From assembly GCA_905250075.1 (NCBI GenBank), contig CAJNOP010000356.1:143857-207856 (forward strand): a stretch of DNA of 64,000 nucleotides. Direction: 5' to 3'. The notes under the pieces were generated by a model. It had not been told where the DNA came from, did no database searches, and was given only the letters and a program-made list of their open reading frames with translations. Shown here in pieces: positions 51,831-63,074 of this stretch; position 1 is the first letter of the stretch; the number at the start of each line of letters is the position of its first letter. Source of the DNA: Rotaria sp. Silwood1 (taxonomy: Eukaryota > Rotifera > Eurotatoria > Philodinida > Philodinidae). The translations under genes were made by a program, and so were the position numbers.

Positions 51831-52720
51831 AATATATCTTGATATTATTTGAACTAAATAATATCATGACTTCATTAATTTACATCATTATTTATGAAAA
51901 GTAAATTATTTGAATTAAAAAAAGAAAGATAATCAATTAGAAATTGAAATAAAAAAAACTAGTAATAACATATTCATTATCAATTCAAATTAAAAAAAAC
52001 CAACAAAAATTTATTCATAAACGATCTAAATCAAGATCTTTTTTTTTTAACGTTACAAATATTAGTTTTTGTTCATTTGAAAAATATTCTTTTTTCATTT
52101 GTAGGGATAGTTACATTTCTTTGTTGACATGATTTTTATATCAAATAAATTCTTAAAACATGATGAAATATTATTTTAGGATTTTTTAAATGATGTTTTT
52201 TTGAATTTTTTCATTCTTTATAAATTTATCGCTCAAAAAACAAAAACATTGCAAAATATCAAATACTTAATTAAGAAAGTTCGAAATTTTCAAAAGACAC
52301 ACAACTCAAATTGATTTATTTGAAAATTGAAAAAGTTCTAATAGATTTCTACAAGAAATAATTGTTCGTTTTTATTTGTTTTTGCAATTATTTTAAATTG
52401 AAAGTGTTACTTAGAAAAGTATTTACAATAATAGGAACAATTCAGCTCAAATTTTATGTTTCGAGAATAACGAAAACTTGCGATTGTTTGTTTCTTTTTT
52501 AAAGCATTGTGAAAAATACCATTAACATTTTCAAAGTTCCACTCTGTTCTTTAATCAATAGTACTATGAAACAAATCAAAATACAGCTGTATATTTATAA
52601 TATTCATTCATAATGAATGTCATTGAAAAAAATTGTGGAAATTGAAGCAGTGAAAAAATTTTTCAAATTTAATCTCTTCAATCCCGCATGTCATTTTGTA
52701 GATGCCATGCAGAATACAAA
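51831..52720. repeat. ~0.9-kb direct repeat, copy A
   Basis: Closely matches 57147-58077 in the same orientation. Shared landmarks are cattattcattatcaattcaa-like sequence near 51970, agggatagttacatttcttt near 52103, ctcaaattgatttatttgaa near 52307, and tgtcattttgtagatgccat at the right end. Differences are scattered substitutions and small indels. It lies just downstream of the beta-lactamase-like gene. No coding sequence is apparent in either copy. Confidence 0.9.
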
Positions 52721-53002
52721 TGAGTGTGTGGATTTTTTTTTGTATTGAAGTCCCGACATTTAAAGTTTGTCTTGTTATTCAAACTTCAACAAATTTATGC
52801 TGCTAAAAGTCCACGCTTGAAGATCTTGACTTAATGGATTCATGGATTTTGAGTTGTTCTGTCATCAGGCAAAGATTGTCTCATGTAATGGAATATGAAA
52901 ATATTATTACACTCTATCATGTATATCTTTGAGTATATTTCTTTTTATTTCTTTTGAAAATTTTCGAATAGAAGTAATACTGTCCTTGCTCTTCATTTTA
53001 AT

Positions 53003-54070
53003 CTATTGTATTTTATCTTCCTTCGGTTTAACAATCAGTTCTGGATTCCAAATTTTTAGTACGTGTGAAGCAAGTTCTTCAACATCTGTCTGATCGAAAT
53101 TGGAAAAAAGGACAACCGATAGTTGCGCATCTAAAAGTCGAATAATTATTGATCGAAAGCCTTGCCATGAGCCAACATGTTGAATAATGCGCATTCCATT
53201 GATTGTTTCTGATAATCTCCAACCAAAACCGTATGGATAAGTTTTATTATTGGTCAATTGAATTGGATTCCACATTTCATCGAAACTTGCCTGATGTTTG
53301 AGTAGTTTATCGCCATAAAGTGCAGCATCCCATTTAGCCATATCGTAAATGTTGAGATACAAAGCTCCATCAGCAAAAGTGTTCAATGAAGGTGCAATCC
53401 AAGCCTGATTTTGCAGTTCATTATTGACGAGAACATATCCAGCAGCACGGTTTAGAATAATGTCCGCTTCACTGATCACTCGTGCTGTAGTCATGTTCAG
53501 AGGATTGAAAACATACTGCTTAAGAAAATCTCCATAAAACTGATTGGTTACTCGATGAATCAAAATTCCTAGCATCACATAGCCAAGATTATTGTAAGCC
53601 CATTGTTCACCTGGTTGAAATGTCAGTGGAATAGTTTTAATCAGCATGTACATATCATCTTCGGTACAATCAGTACGAAAATTAAAATCTTGAGGATAAT
53701 TAGTCATTCCCGAAGTGTGTGTTAAGAGGTGTCGAACATTCTTCCATTCGTTTGGTACATCTGCGAAATATGTGTCAATTGTTGCATCTAGTTGAATCTT
53801 TCCATCTTCAACCAGCATCATTACAGCCATCGCCGTAAATTGCTTGCCGATCGAACCAGATTGGAAAACAGTTTCAAGTTTGACAGGAATTTGATGTTCA
53901 ATGTTCGAATAACCGTAACCTCTACCATAGATAATCTGCCCGTCTTGAATTATAGCGAGTGCAATGCCTGGAATCTTGTGTTTTTCCATCTCTGCTCTGA
54001 TGTATTCGTTGATCTGAGCTATAATTAGAAACAAATAGAGTAATATCTTACAAGTTTTAAAACAACCCAT
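53003..54070 (-). CDS. Secreted serine beta-lactamase-like hydrolase
   Basis: A 355-aa member of the serine beta-lactamase/penicillin-binding-like family (Beta-lactamase, PF00144), which covers class C enzymes, DD-peptidases, esterases and animal LACTB proteins. The three active-site motifs are SxxK (SIGK, S73-K76), YxN (YNN, Y159-N161) and HxG (HVG, 298-300), so it should be catalytically competent. It starts with a short hydrophobic stretch (residues ~8-20) that looks like a signal peptide or anchor, then the enzyme begins at once (NEYIRAEMEKHKIPGIALAI). There is no intron, unlike most neighbours, which would fit acquisition from bacteria or a processed copy; this is inference. The substrate is unknown. 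AATAAA on the minus strand near 52944 could serve polyadenylation. Confidence 0.93.
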   Translation of the reverse strand: MGCFKTCKILLYLFLIIAQINEYIRAEMEKHKIPGIALAIIQDGQIIYGRGYGYSNIEHQIPVKLETVFQSGSIGKQFTAMAVMMLVEDGKIQLDATIDTYFADVPNEWKNVRHLLTHTSGMTNYPQDFNFRTDCTEDDMYMLIKTIPLTFQPGEQWAYNNLGYVMLGILIHRVTNQFYGDFLKQYVFNPLNMTTARVISEADIILNRAAGYVLVNNELQNQAWIAPSLNTFADGALYLNIYDMAKWDAALYGDKLLKHQASFDEMWNPIQLTNNKTYPYGFGWRLSETINGMRIIQHVGSWQGFRSIIIRLLDAQLSVVLFSNFDQTDVEELASHVLKIWNPELIVKPKEDKIQ

Positions 54071-56334
54071 TTTTATTATTCTGACAGGAACCCACGTAAT
54101 AGGATTTCGAGTTAGAACTATCTTACAACATTTTCCTTGTCACCAAGTTTAGCGCATAACTAGATCAATTTTGCAAGAGAAATCTTACTAAAACACTTTT
54201 TCGATAGTTTTTTTTCAAAAAATATCAGTTTATAGTGAGGATCCTTTAATCACATGAAATATGAACTGATCGAATCAATTCTCTTATAGGCAATCAAAAG
54301 AGCAAACATTTGTTAACAAGTTAGAAAGTGTATAAACAATGAAGACATTGTACTTTTCTGTTCAATTAAATTTGTCTGTATCGGTCAATACTTATGAAAG
54401 TACTTCGGGCAGCTTTGAGCTATTTGACAGGAATTACCTTATATATCAAGTACTTATGAAAATTTGCAAGTGTCCAACATCAAACCTAATAAAAGGTTAT
54501 TTTCTAAATTTAATAGAATAGAGCAAAAAAACGAAAATATTGATAAACAATCCTTCTTTGTCAAACGATGCATTAATACTACTACACCTTTAAACCACTA
54601 GAATCATCCAACTCGATCTCTTATAAGATGATATCAACCTACCATTTGTCGTATTTGATACAGATGCCTGCATTGTTTTCAATATGTAAAGAACATCAAA
54701 TACTAATGAAATGGCAAAAATCAGGAAACTAGAATAAAGGTTGAATAAAACTAAATAGATATCATATATCATGTATGCAAATGGACTATACTTGCTCAAA
54801 CTTTTTGCATATTCTGTGTATGGATTTTAAAAAAATAACTTTTTTTTATTGTCTCTTTTTACGCTATTATAAAATATCCAGTGATTACAGAGTGCTTGTG
54901 AAATTTGCCAGCAGATACAACATATTTTTCTCTCTTTCTTCTTCAAACAGAAAGACGGTTCGCTGTGCTGATTTATTAAAGTTACACAGAATAATATGTT
55001 CTACACAGCCGTTTTTTTTTCTCATACACCAAACACTTTTCCAGTGATTATTCTTTTATCTTGTTGTCTGTCTCATACTTTGAATTGTTTTTCTTGTTAA
55101 AAACCATATCTTTAGTTTTTAGAGCATGGATGCTTTGAAATTTTCTATAATGGCATATTAATTAGAAAACTAGGCGACGAAAAATCGATTTAAGATGAAA
55201 TCTACTGTTGACAGTTCCTAGTCTATTGTATTAAAATAAATACAACATAAAATTAATTTAGATTTGTTTAGTAAAATTCGTATCTTATACAAGTTTGTCT
55301 TCGTTACATAAGAAGTTGGCAACTATATCTACTTTGTGTTGACCTAAAACAATGGTAAGAGTGCCAAACCATGCGTCGTTTAGTTCTTCATATTTTCTCT
55401 CATCAATGACTTGTACTTACTATCTAAACGATGTCAAATCGTTTTTATCTATCGACTTTGATCTCTCGTTTATATTCCGACCATTTTCTAATTGCTGTTC
55501 GAGCAGCTTGATCTAAGTAAGTGTTATCTTTGACAATTGATGATCTCAATGGTTTCTATTCTGATTGCAAATTACTGCCAGACCACCACACATTTCCACA
55601 TTGTATAGGCTTTGGCAGATATGACAGTTGAAGCCCATTCTATAGACAAATCTTTTTTTTTAAAAAGCAAATGAAAAGCTGTGTATGTCAGTTTGCAGTT
55701 TCTCAACATGTTGCAGCTTGTTATGTATGGATGGATTTTTTTATTAAATAAGAAATATCATGAGAGTATTGACGATATGCAACTTTGATGAGGCATCAAT
55801 GCTGACTTTCTTTATACTATATTGAGAACAAAAGGACAGTGTACCATCGAAAGCGGAGAAATTTGTGACTGTGCTATTTATGTAGTTGAATTGTTTAGAA
55901 GTCATGAGAGTTATCTAGTCGATCGTTTTTTGAATGATTTCAATGCTGCTCTATGGTCGTCCTCTTGGACAATAAATTGCTCTAATCGAGATGCTGATTT
56001 TTTTATCTAGTAACTTGTAGGTCATCCTGTAGCAAAAAAAAAACATTCAACATCCTTTTTTCTGACGAATTTTTTCTTCTGGGAATTTCAGTTGTTATTT
56101 ATGATTAATATATCATGCGACACAGTGATGTCTGTACTTTCCCACTATACTGATTATTGAAAAACAAACAAACTGTAATAATCTTAGTGAAGAAAAGCAA
56201 AAGAAGGGAGGGAAAGAGTCGCTTGGCAAGCATTGCATATTAGTTCTATAAAAAAACGTTAAAAAGCCTGCAGTATACTCAGAGTCCTAATGAACCATAG
56301 ACTCAACGTCTATATAAGTTATGTCAATTTATTC
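54071..56334. other. Intergenic region upstream of the beta-lactamase-like gene
   Basis: No recognisable gene. Translations contain only short, stop-rich frames. Frames at 54775-55047 (+) and 55822-56010 (+) have no recognisable motif. The part adjacent to 54070 should contain the promoter of the hydrolase. Confidence 0.4.
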
Positions 56335-57040
56335 CAAATTCATGATTTTCCAGTAATACTCTTGCCATTCCTCTCGTAATGCGACGCAATAATCATAGAA
56401 ATCCCGATCATACAGGTAATCGCCGTCGTCACTCATCGATAGTATGAGTTTCAGTGGCATTTGAGGACTTGATTCACCATTTGTGCCATTATCAATATTC
56501 TCTTCTTTACTCACTTGTGTCATCCATTGAACTACTTTCGTAGATAGAATATCTTGTGGACAATTTGTTTTGACAATGACAGTTGTATGATGTCTCAAAT
56601 ATGGTCTATAGACTTTCGGTCGTATTAATATGTTATGAATACAATCACCGATCGATCCACCATTCTTACTTCATATATCATGCTTGTCTAACGCTAAATT
56701 CATAGAAAATTCGACATCATCTTTATCTGTATCTAGAAAGTGTATGGTCCACTGAGGCATACAGAATTCTGGTAGCGACAAATCTAGACGATCATATAAT
56801 TGAATCAACGTCAAAATATTTTTGTGCTCTGGAAGTTTTGCAAATAATTTTGATAATTTTTTCTACCATTTTCAAGATAAATTAATAAGTGAAGTAAATA
56901 CTCGTATGGTATTTCTTCTGCATCACCTAATAGAAATTGATTATCATCATTCCTCTGTGATTTCGTTAGCTGATGTTGATCATTTGAAGCGATAGCAACC
57001 AGTTTTGACAGATACGATATTAAATCAACAATTTCTTAGA
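56335..57040 (-). pseudogene. Broken coding relic, family not recognised
   Basis: On the minus strand a protein-like translation begins near 57035 (VDLISYLSKLVAIAS, then NDDNQFLLGDAEEIPYEYLL). It shifts frame at an A-run near 56858 and continues with LPEHKNILTLIQLYDRLDLS and PQWTIHFLDTDKDDVEFSMN. It hits a stop near 56672 and ends in the same frame with a 89-codon open stretch (KLILSMSDDGDYLYDRDFYD, stop at 56329-56331). Balanced amino-acid composition over ~230 residues argues for a former gene. One frameshift and one internal stop suggest it is dead, unless a short intron removes them. I do not recognise the family. Confidence 0.5.
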
Positions 57041-57082
57041 ATAAGGTCAATTCTTTGTTCTCTTTTGGGCGTGGATGCTCAA

Positions 57083-57128
57083 CGAAAGTATACTCATATC
57101 CATATCCATATTCATACTCACACCCACA
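57083..57128. repeat. Degenerate (CATACC/CACACC)n simple repeat
   Basis: A run of hexamer-like units (tatccatatccatattcatac, then cacacccacacc) between the broken relic and direct-repeat copy B. Confidence 0.5.
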
Positions 57129-57146
57129 CCGTATGCGACAAAAATA

Positions 57147-58077
57147 AAATATATCTTGATATATTTGAATTAATTTTTTCATGTCTTCATTAATTTATAT
57201 CATTCTTTGAGAAAAAAATATTTTTCATAAGCATCGTATTAACATAGAACAAAATTATTTGAATTAAAAAAAAAAAAGATGATCAATTGGAAATTGAAAT
57301 AAAAAACTAGTAATGACATATTCATTATCAATTCAAATTAAAAAAAACCAACAAAAATCTATTCATAAACGATCTAAATAAAGATCTTTTTTTTCAATGT
57401 TACAAATATTAGTTTTTGTTCATTTGAAAAATATTCTTTTTTCATTTGTAGGGATAGTTACATTTCTTTGTTGACATGATTTTTATATCAAATAAATTCT
57501 TAAAACATGATGAAATGTTATTTTAGGATTTTTTAAATGATGTTTTTTTGAATTTTTTCATTCTTTATAAATTTATCGCTCAAAAAACAAAAACATTGCA
57601 AAATATCAAATACTTAATTAAGAAAGTTCGAAATTTTCAAAAGACACACAACTCAAATTGATTTATTTGAAAATTGAAAAAGTTCTAATAGATTTCTGCA
57701 AGAAATAATTGTTCGTTTTTATTTGTTTTTGCAATTATTTTAAATTGAAAGCGTTACTTAAAAAAGTATTTACAATAATGGGAACAATTCAGGTCAAAGT
57801 TTATGTTTCTAGAATAGAAGAGAAAAAAAAAAACTTGCGATTGTTTGTTTCTTTTATGAAGCGTTGTGAAAAATACCATTAACATGTTTCAAAGTTCCAC
57901 TCTGTTCCTTGATCAATACTACTATGAAACAAATCAAAATTCAGCTGTATATTTATAATATTCATTCATTATCAATGTCATTGGAAAAAATTGTGGAAAC
58001 TAAAGCGATGAAAATGTTTGTAAATTTAATCCCTTCTATCCTGCATGTCATTTTGTAGATGCCATGCAGAACGCAAA
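57147..58077. repeat. ~0.9-kb direct repeat, copy B
   Basis: Second copy of 51831-52720, same orientation, 4.4 kb further on and just downstream of the ART-TPR gene. It shares the landmarks agggatagttacatttcttt (~57452), ctcaaattgatttatttgaa (~57651) and tgtcattttgtagatgccat at its right end. The left part differs by small insertions. Confidence 0.9.
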
Positions 58078-58494
58078 ACAAATATTTAGCGTTCTGTTGT
58101 CTTCTTAGACAATAGATATCATACAATATGTTTTCAGAAAAATCCTTTCTTAAAACTATCGATAATAGTGTCAGATTCCACACAAAACTGATTGTGACGA
58201 GAGAATACAAGAGAAAGGTATAGATGTGGATTAAGAAAAGATACTCACACTCTCACCAATATCGAGATCTATATCCGCACAATCACACCCTTATTAACAT
58301 CATCGCACACGTATCATGTACAGAACTGTATCGTTGCTGAACTATTCACGACATTGTGAATCATTTTAACCCAGCGCGGTGCGTGGTTCTCGTTGGGCAG
58401 TATTAGCATGAATCAAAATTTTATATAGACAAGAAAATTTCTCATACATCGATAAAGAATCGATACAGCTTATTTTAGCAAAAAACAAAATCAA

Positions 58495-61400
58495 TTACAA
58501 CTTTTTTTTAACCATTTCAATGTTTTCCTTTGTTTGTGAGATATTCGGATCTGTTGGATGGAGAGTTGTCTGCTGAATATAAAGTGCTTTCTCGTAGAAC
58601 GAAAGTGCTTTTGAATATTCTCCCATCTTATAATATATCCCTCCAATGCAGCTCTGAGAGATAGCCAAGTCAGGATGGTTTGGAGACAAAGTTTTCTTTT
58701 GCATATCAAGTGCTTGTTCAAAAAATAAAAGTGCTTTTGGATTATCTTCTAAGTTCTTATACATTAAACCAATATTGACATAAGAAAAAGGCAAGTCTGG
58801 ATGGTTCGAAGGAAGAGTTTTTTGTTGGATATCAAGTGCACTTTCGTACGATGCAAGCGCTTTCCCGTACTCACCCATTCTCTCATACAACCAACCCATT
58901 TTGCCATAAGATTTAATCAAGTCGATTTGATTCGGAGGAACTGTTTTTTGTTGCACATGAAACACTTTTTTGTGAAATGAAAGTGCTTTCGAATATTTAC
59001 CCATCCTCTCATACACCTCACACATGTCGTTGTAGGACGTAGAAAAGAGCGGATGATCAGGAGGCAGAGTTTTCTCGTATATATCCCGTACTCTTTCGTA
59101 ACAAGAAAGTGATTTCCGGTACTCGTCCATGTTCAAGTACACAAAACCCATGTTGCGATAGGTAAAAGCCAAATCAGATTGATTCGGAGTGGGAGATTTT
59201 TGTTGAATATCAAGTGCTTTTTCTAACGACGATAGTGCTTTCGTGTACTCACCCATGCCATGATAGATCATGCCGATGCTGTTGTATGAAGCAGTCAAGT
59301 CAGAATGATTTGGTGAAAGAGATATTTTCTTAATATTAAGTGCTTTTTCGTGCCATGAAAGCGCTTTCGTGTACTCGTTCATGCTATCATATACATTACC
59401 GATGTCTATGTAGGATATAGCCAAGTCAAGATGATTCGGAGGAAGAAATTTTTTCATTATCGCAAGCGCTTCTTGGTACGATGAAAGTGCTTTCGCATAC
59501 TCGTACATACAATGATACATAATACCGATGTTGTTATAGGAAATAACCATATCAGGATGATTCCATAGAAGAGTTTTTTTCTGGATATTAAGCGCTTCTT
59601 CGTACGATGAAACTGCTTTCGCGTACTCGCCCATGCTATTATATACATTACCAATGCTGTTGTAGGAAACAGCCAAATCATAATGATTCGATGGTAGAGT
59701 TTTTTTCTGGATATCAAGCGCTTCGTCGTACGATGAAAGTGCCTTCGAGTATTCACCCACGCAATGATACATCAGACCGATGCTGTTGTAGGAAGCAGTT
59801 AAATCATTATGATTCGGTGGAAGAGTTTTTTTCTGGATACTAAGTGCTTCTTCAAACGATGAAAGTGCTTTTGCGTACTCGTTCATGGCAGAATACATAT
59901 TACCTATATATATGTAGGATTTAGCCAAGTCAAGATGATCTGGAGGAAGAGAGTTTTTTTGAATACCAAGTGCTTCTTCAAACGATGAAAGCGCCTTCGA
60001 ATATTCGCCCATGCTTGTATACACATTCCCGATGTACATGTAGGATTTAGGAAAGTCAGGATGATTCGTAGGAAGATATTTTTTCCTAATATCAAGTGCT
60101 TTTTCGCAGAATGACAATGCTCTAGAGAAGTCACGCATTTCTTTATACATCATCCCAAGTTGATTATTGTATTCTGCTTGCTCTGTAGGAGAAGATGATT
60201 TTTCCAACAGGAGTTGATAAAGTTGTTCGGCTTTTGCAGACTCTCCTACGTTAATAAGTATCTGACCTAGTCGGGACCATCCTGTTAGCGAAGAAAGCTC
60301 TTGCTGCATTTGCACGATCAAATTATTCGTATCATTTTCTTGACCATTGGTCAGAGTGAGATTTACTTGCCAGAGACGATCGGTATGTTGGTCTTGAATT
60401 GGTTCAATCTCGTCGATTCGGAAAATAGTGTGTGTCGAAAAAAGAATTATCTCATCTTTTTCTTTGAAATAGGCGACGTGTTTGACGTCAGCAAAAGGAG
60501 CTGTTGATGTTGCACAGAGTGCTGGATCAATAGTCATAACAAACAGTATTCCTACCGAATTAGGATCGCATGCTGCTGGAAGTGCGAATTTCGTCAGGGA
60601 AATATTCCGATTACGACTCGTTGAAAGAAAGTTGTTAAACGACATAAGTCCTCCTTTGGTTATTTTCATTTTTTCGAAATCTTGAATAGACAAACCCTGA
60701 CCTCGATACACTTCAAATATACTTGTTGCTCTTGCTGATGTTGATTGTTGTTCATGATATTGCTTTTCAATATCTTCATATAGATGTCGAATGAAGAAGC
60801 CTATTTTTAGTATAATATCGATATCAAGCGTTCGAAGACCTCGATTGAGCATCGAATAAATAAAATATGGAGCTGTATACCACCAAATGGGTGTATGATC
60901 ACGATAGTTTTGTTCGATCTTTTTAATTTCGTCTTCAGGAATATCATCTTGAAGACGGCAATACTCAACAAGTTCTTGGATGGATTTAGTATCGTCATAA
61001 TCAATTTTCAAAAAAGCTTCCTTAAATAATTGTGTGTACATAAACGATACATCAATACCACGAAAACTCATTGAAATCATTGCTTGATCACATCGTTCAC
61101 AATCGATTTGTAATGCTTCACAAATTAACTTGGCATGATTATGGACACCCTTTACCTTTGACATTGTCTTGGCCCATTGTTCATGAACGGATTGCTTTCT
61201 ACAGAAGACGTAAACTGAATCTAATTGTGGCCATTCATGAATTGTCGGTAATATATGTTGTCCCAGTGAGCCAGATACAATCATGAATACTTTTTCATTA
61301 TTAATTTCACGAATAAAATCTATGCATTGTCGGGCATTGGTAAAGATTGTAATTGATGTTACAATATGCCGGAGACGTTTCAATGCATTTTTAAAATCTT

Positions 61401-61650
61401 TCTTTGATTCATCCATATTAGCATCGAGCCATACGAGAAGATAATTTTGTAGAACCCGATGGACACGTTGGGACAGCATGGCATCTTGATTTGTGGTAGT
61501 GGTGTCAACTGCCACGACTGGTTCACTAGCGGCATACGAAAACGATGATGATTCATTGGATTTATTAGTAGTGGAGGAAGAGGATGAGCCACTAGCAGCG
61601 GTTGCCGACGATTTCCTTTTGTCCATGATGAATGGATACAATAAGCACAA
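58495..61650 (-). CDS. ADP-ribosyltransferase-TPR fusion protein (bdelloid ART-TPR type)
   Basis: A 1051-aa single-exon protein. After a Ser/Thr-rich start comes a conserved N-terminal region (~65-300, LVWLDANMDESKKDF, VFMIVSGSLGQH, TPIWWYTAPYFIYSMLNR). An R-S-E type mono-ADP-ribosyltransferase fold follows: EVYRGQGLS (Arg ~316), GGLMSFNNFLSTSRN (Ser ~337/343) and YFKEKDEIILFSTHTIFRI (Glu ~400). Such enzymes move ADP-ribose from NAD+ to arginine. Residues ~492-1035 form 13 tandem 42-aa tetratricopeptide repeats of the kinesin-light-chain-like type (IGNVYxSMGEYxKALSSYEE and variants), a protein-binding superhelix. No signal peptide is evident, so it is probably cytosolic. The usual ExE of arginine-specific enzymes reads KDE here. 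Met9 (61626) is an equally plausible start. This architecture is a large family in bdelloid rotifers. Confidence 0.9.
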   Translation of the reverse strand: MCLLYPFIMDKRKSSATAASGSSSSSTTNKSNESSSFSYAASEPVVAVDTTTTNQDAMLSQRVHRVLQNYLLVWLDANMDESKKDFKNALKRLRHIVTSITIFTNARQCIDFIREINNEKVFMIVSGSLGQHILPTIHEWPQLDSVYVFCRKQSVHEQWAKTMSKVKGVHNHAKLICEALQIDCERCDQAMISMSFRGIDVSFMYTQLFKEAFLKIDYDDTKSIQELVEYCRLQDDIPEDEIKKIEQNYRDHTPIWWYTAPYFIYSMLNRGLRTLDIDIILKIGFFIRHLYEDIEKQYHEQQSTSARATSIFEVYRGQGLSIQDFEKMKITKGGLMSFNNFLSTSRNRNISLTKFALPAACDPNSVGILFVMTIDPALCATSTAPFADVKHVAYFKEKDEIILFSTHTIFRIDEIEPIQDQHTDRLWQVNLTLTNGQENDTNNLIVQMQQELSSLTGWSRLGQILINVGESAKAEQLYQLLLEKSSSPTEQAEYNNQLGMMYKEMRDFSRALSFCEKALDIRKKYLPTNHPDFPKSYMYIGNVYTSMGEYSKALSSFEEALGIQKNSLPPDHLDLAKSYIYIGNMYSAMNEYAKALSSFEEALSIQKKTLPPNHNDLTASYNSIGLMYHCVGEYSKALSSYDEALDIQKKTLPSNHYDLAVSYNSIGNVYNSMGEYAKAVSSYEEALNIQKKTLLWNHPDMVISYNNIGIMYHCMYEYAKALSSYQEALAIMKKFLPPNHLDLAISYIDIGNVYDSMNEYTKALSWHEKALNIKKISLSPNHSDLTASYNSIGMIYHGMGEYTKALSSLEKALDIQQKSPTPNQSDLAFTYRNMGFVYLNMDEYRKSLSCYERVRDIYEKTLPPDHPLFSTSYNDMCEVYERMGKYSKALSFHKKVFHVQQKTVPPNQIDLIKSYGKMGWLYERMGEYGKALASYESALDIQQKTLPSNHPDLPFSYVNIGLMYKNLEDNPKALLFFEQALDMQKKTLSPNHPDLAISQSCIGGIYYKMGEYSKALSFYEKALYIQQTTLHPTDPNISQTKENIEMVKKKL

Positions 61651-62146
61651 TTATGTCCTAATTATATGTATGTATTATTGTTTTCTGTTTTTTGTCGATA
61701 TTTCTCTTCTGTTGATTGGTGTAGTTGTGTGTATGTGTTTTGTTTGTCAATTGAAGGATCTACTTTGATTTATTCATTTGAAGAGTGCTGACCACGTAAC
61801 GACGTCTAACTATCTCTGTTCGGTAAATAAGAAATGAAGAACAGGAACGAAAATATATGCATGAATACTCGTCATTTAATGAGAAGAAGAACGAAAAATT
61901 ATAAATGAAACGAATGAATGCTTTTTATGGTTATCAAACTATTTACTCACATAGTAATAGGCATGTATGTACAGCAAGCAGCTCGACGAAGAGAAGGATG
62001 AGTGGGCCATTACACATGTGTGTTTTGTTTATTAGTTTCATTCACCTTAACAAGACTCAAAAACAAAATGCGAAAAAAATTATTATTCATTGATTGATTG
62101 ATTTTATCGTTGGAAATTGGCAAGTCTACTACTAGCACATTGTACT
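61651..62146. promoter_or_regulatory. Upstream region of the ART-TPR gene
   Basis: About 0.5 kb of AT-rich DNA between the ART-TPR start and the 62147-63074 element. It presumably contains the promoter of the minus-strand ART-TPR gene. No specific element can be supported. Confidence 0.35.
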
Positions 62147-63074
62147 GATTAGGTCCCGTTTCGTCGAAAATTTATTTTTCTTTCATTCCCATTTCGTCGA
62201 AAATGAAAAAACGACTGTTCCCATTTCGTCGAAAAAATAAATTCTGCTTAATCAACGAAGAATAGATTATATCATTTGATGAGATTTTTCATCATACTAA
62301 TCAGGAATAGTGCCTATTTACTTGTAGATCAGTTTGTCAAAAAAAAACTTTATTATAGAGCAGATTTAGATACATAAATAATAAATTATTAGGAGAATAT
62401 ATGAATATAGAAAAGAAAAAAACCAACACTTTTCTTATTCCAATTAGTCCCAGAAATTTTTCAAGAAATTTATTCAACGTTAATGTTTGTTGTTTAAAAC
62501 GTTCGTTTAATTTATGTAATCGTACATTTCGATTTACAGATAAATTTTTTCGTGGAGGTAATTACCAGTTGCTAAAAGACATGATGAGAGTGAATGTGAG
62601 TGTAAGAAGAAAACATCCACATCCACCCACAACACCTATGAACGATTTTCACATTTCCAATAAACAGTTGTATTTAAAATTTGATTTTGTGTAGCGAAAA
62701 GTATCTAGTATTAAATTTGGTATATTACGTTTACTTTCAACAATAAATAGCATCATTTTGTGTAATAATGAATGAATATAGAAAAAAAAATTGAATTTTT
62801 CCTTTTCCTGCTCATATTTATACTTTTTCAAAAATACAGATTACTAGTATAGGGATATCAATTAGTTTCTTTTTAAGGAAATAGTTTAAGTCAATCAAAG
62901 AAATCTAGTTTATCACTCTGATTATACTATTTTTCATGACAGTTTAATTTTTCGACGAAACGGGAACAGCCGTTTTTTCATTTTCGACGAAACGGGAATG
63001 ATGAAAAAAAGGGTACCAAATTTTTCGACGAAACAGGAAAATCAATTAAGCTTTCGACAAAACGGGAATCCACC
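62147..63074. mobile_element. Non-autonomous element with iterated CGTTTCGTCGAAA motifs (928 bp)
   Basis: The octamer ATTGTACT flanks it (62139-62146 and 63075-63082). The left end carries three copies of 'cc(c/a)tttcgtcgaaaa' (62153-62240) and the right end four inverted copies 'ttttcgac(g/a)aaac(g/a)gg' (62948-63070). Termini are therefore arrays of a short motif rather than one clean inverted repeat. The outermost bases (GATTAGGTCCCG, CGGGAATCCACC) pair only partly. The AT-rich centre has no transposase. The superfamily is uncertain; the duplication length suggests hAT. Confidence 0.7.

Noticed and set aside
51831-58077. The 0.9-kb direct repeats as LTRs of a retrotransposon
   Set aside because: No gag, protease, reverse transcriptase or integrase lies between them, no primer-binding site is apparent and the ends lack TG/CA symmetry.
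59457-60134. Additional frames on both strands inside the TPR region (for example 59607-59843 plus)
   Set aside because: They are shadows of the 126-bp tandem repeat of the ART-TPR gene and repeat with its period.
58600-60200. Tandem ~126-bp DNA repeats as a satellite or CRISPR-like array
   Set aside because: The period equals 42 codons and each unit is a good tetratricopeptide repeat in one open frame, so it is coding.
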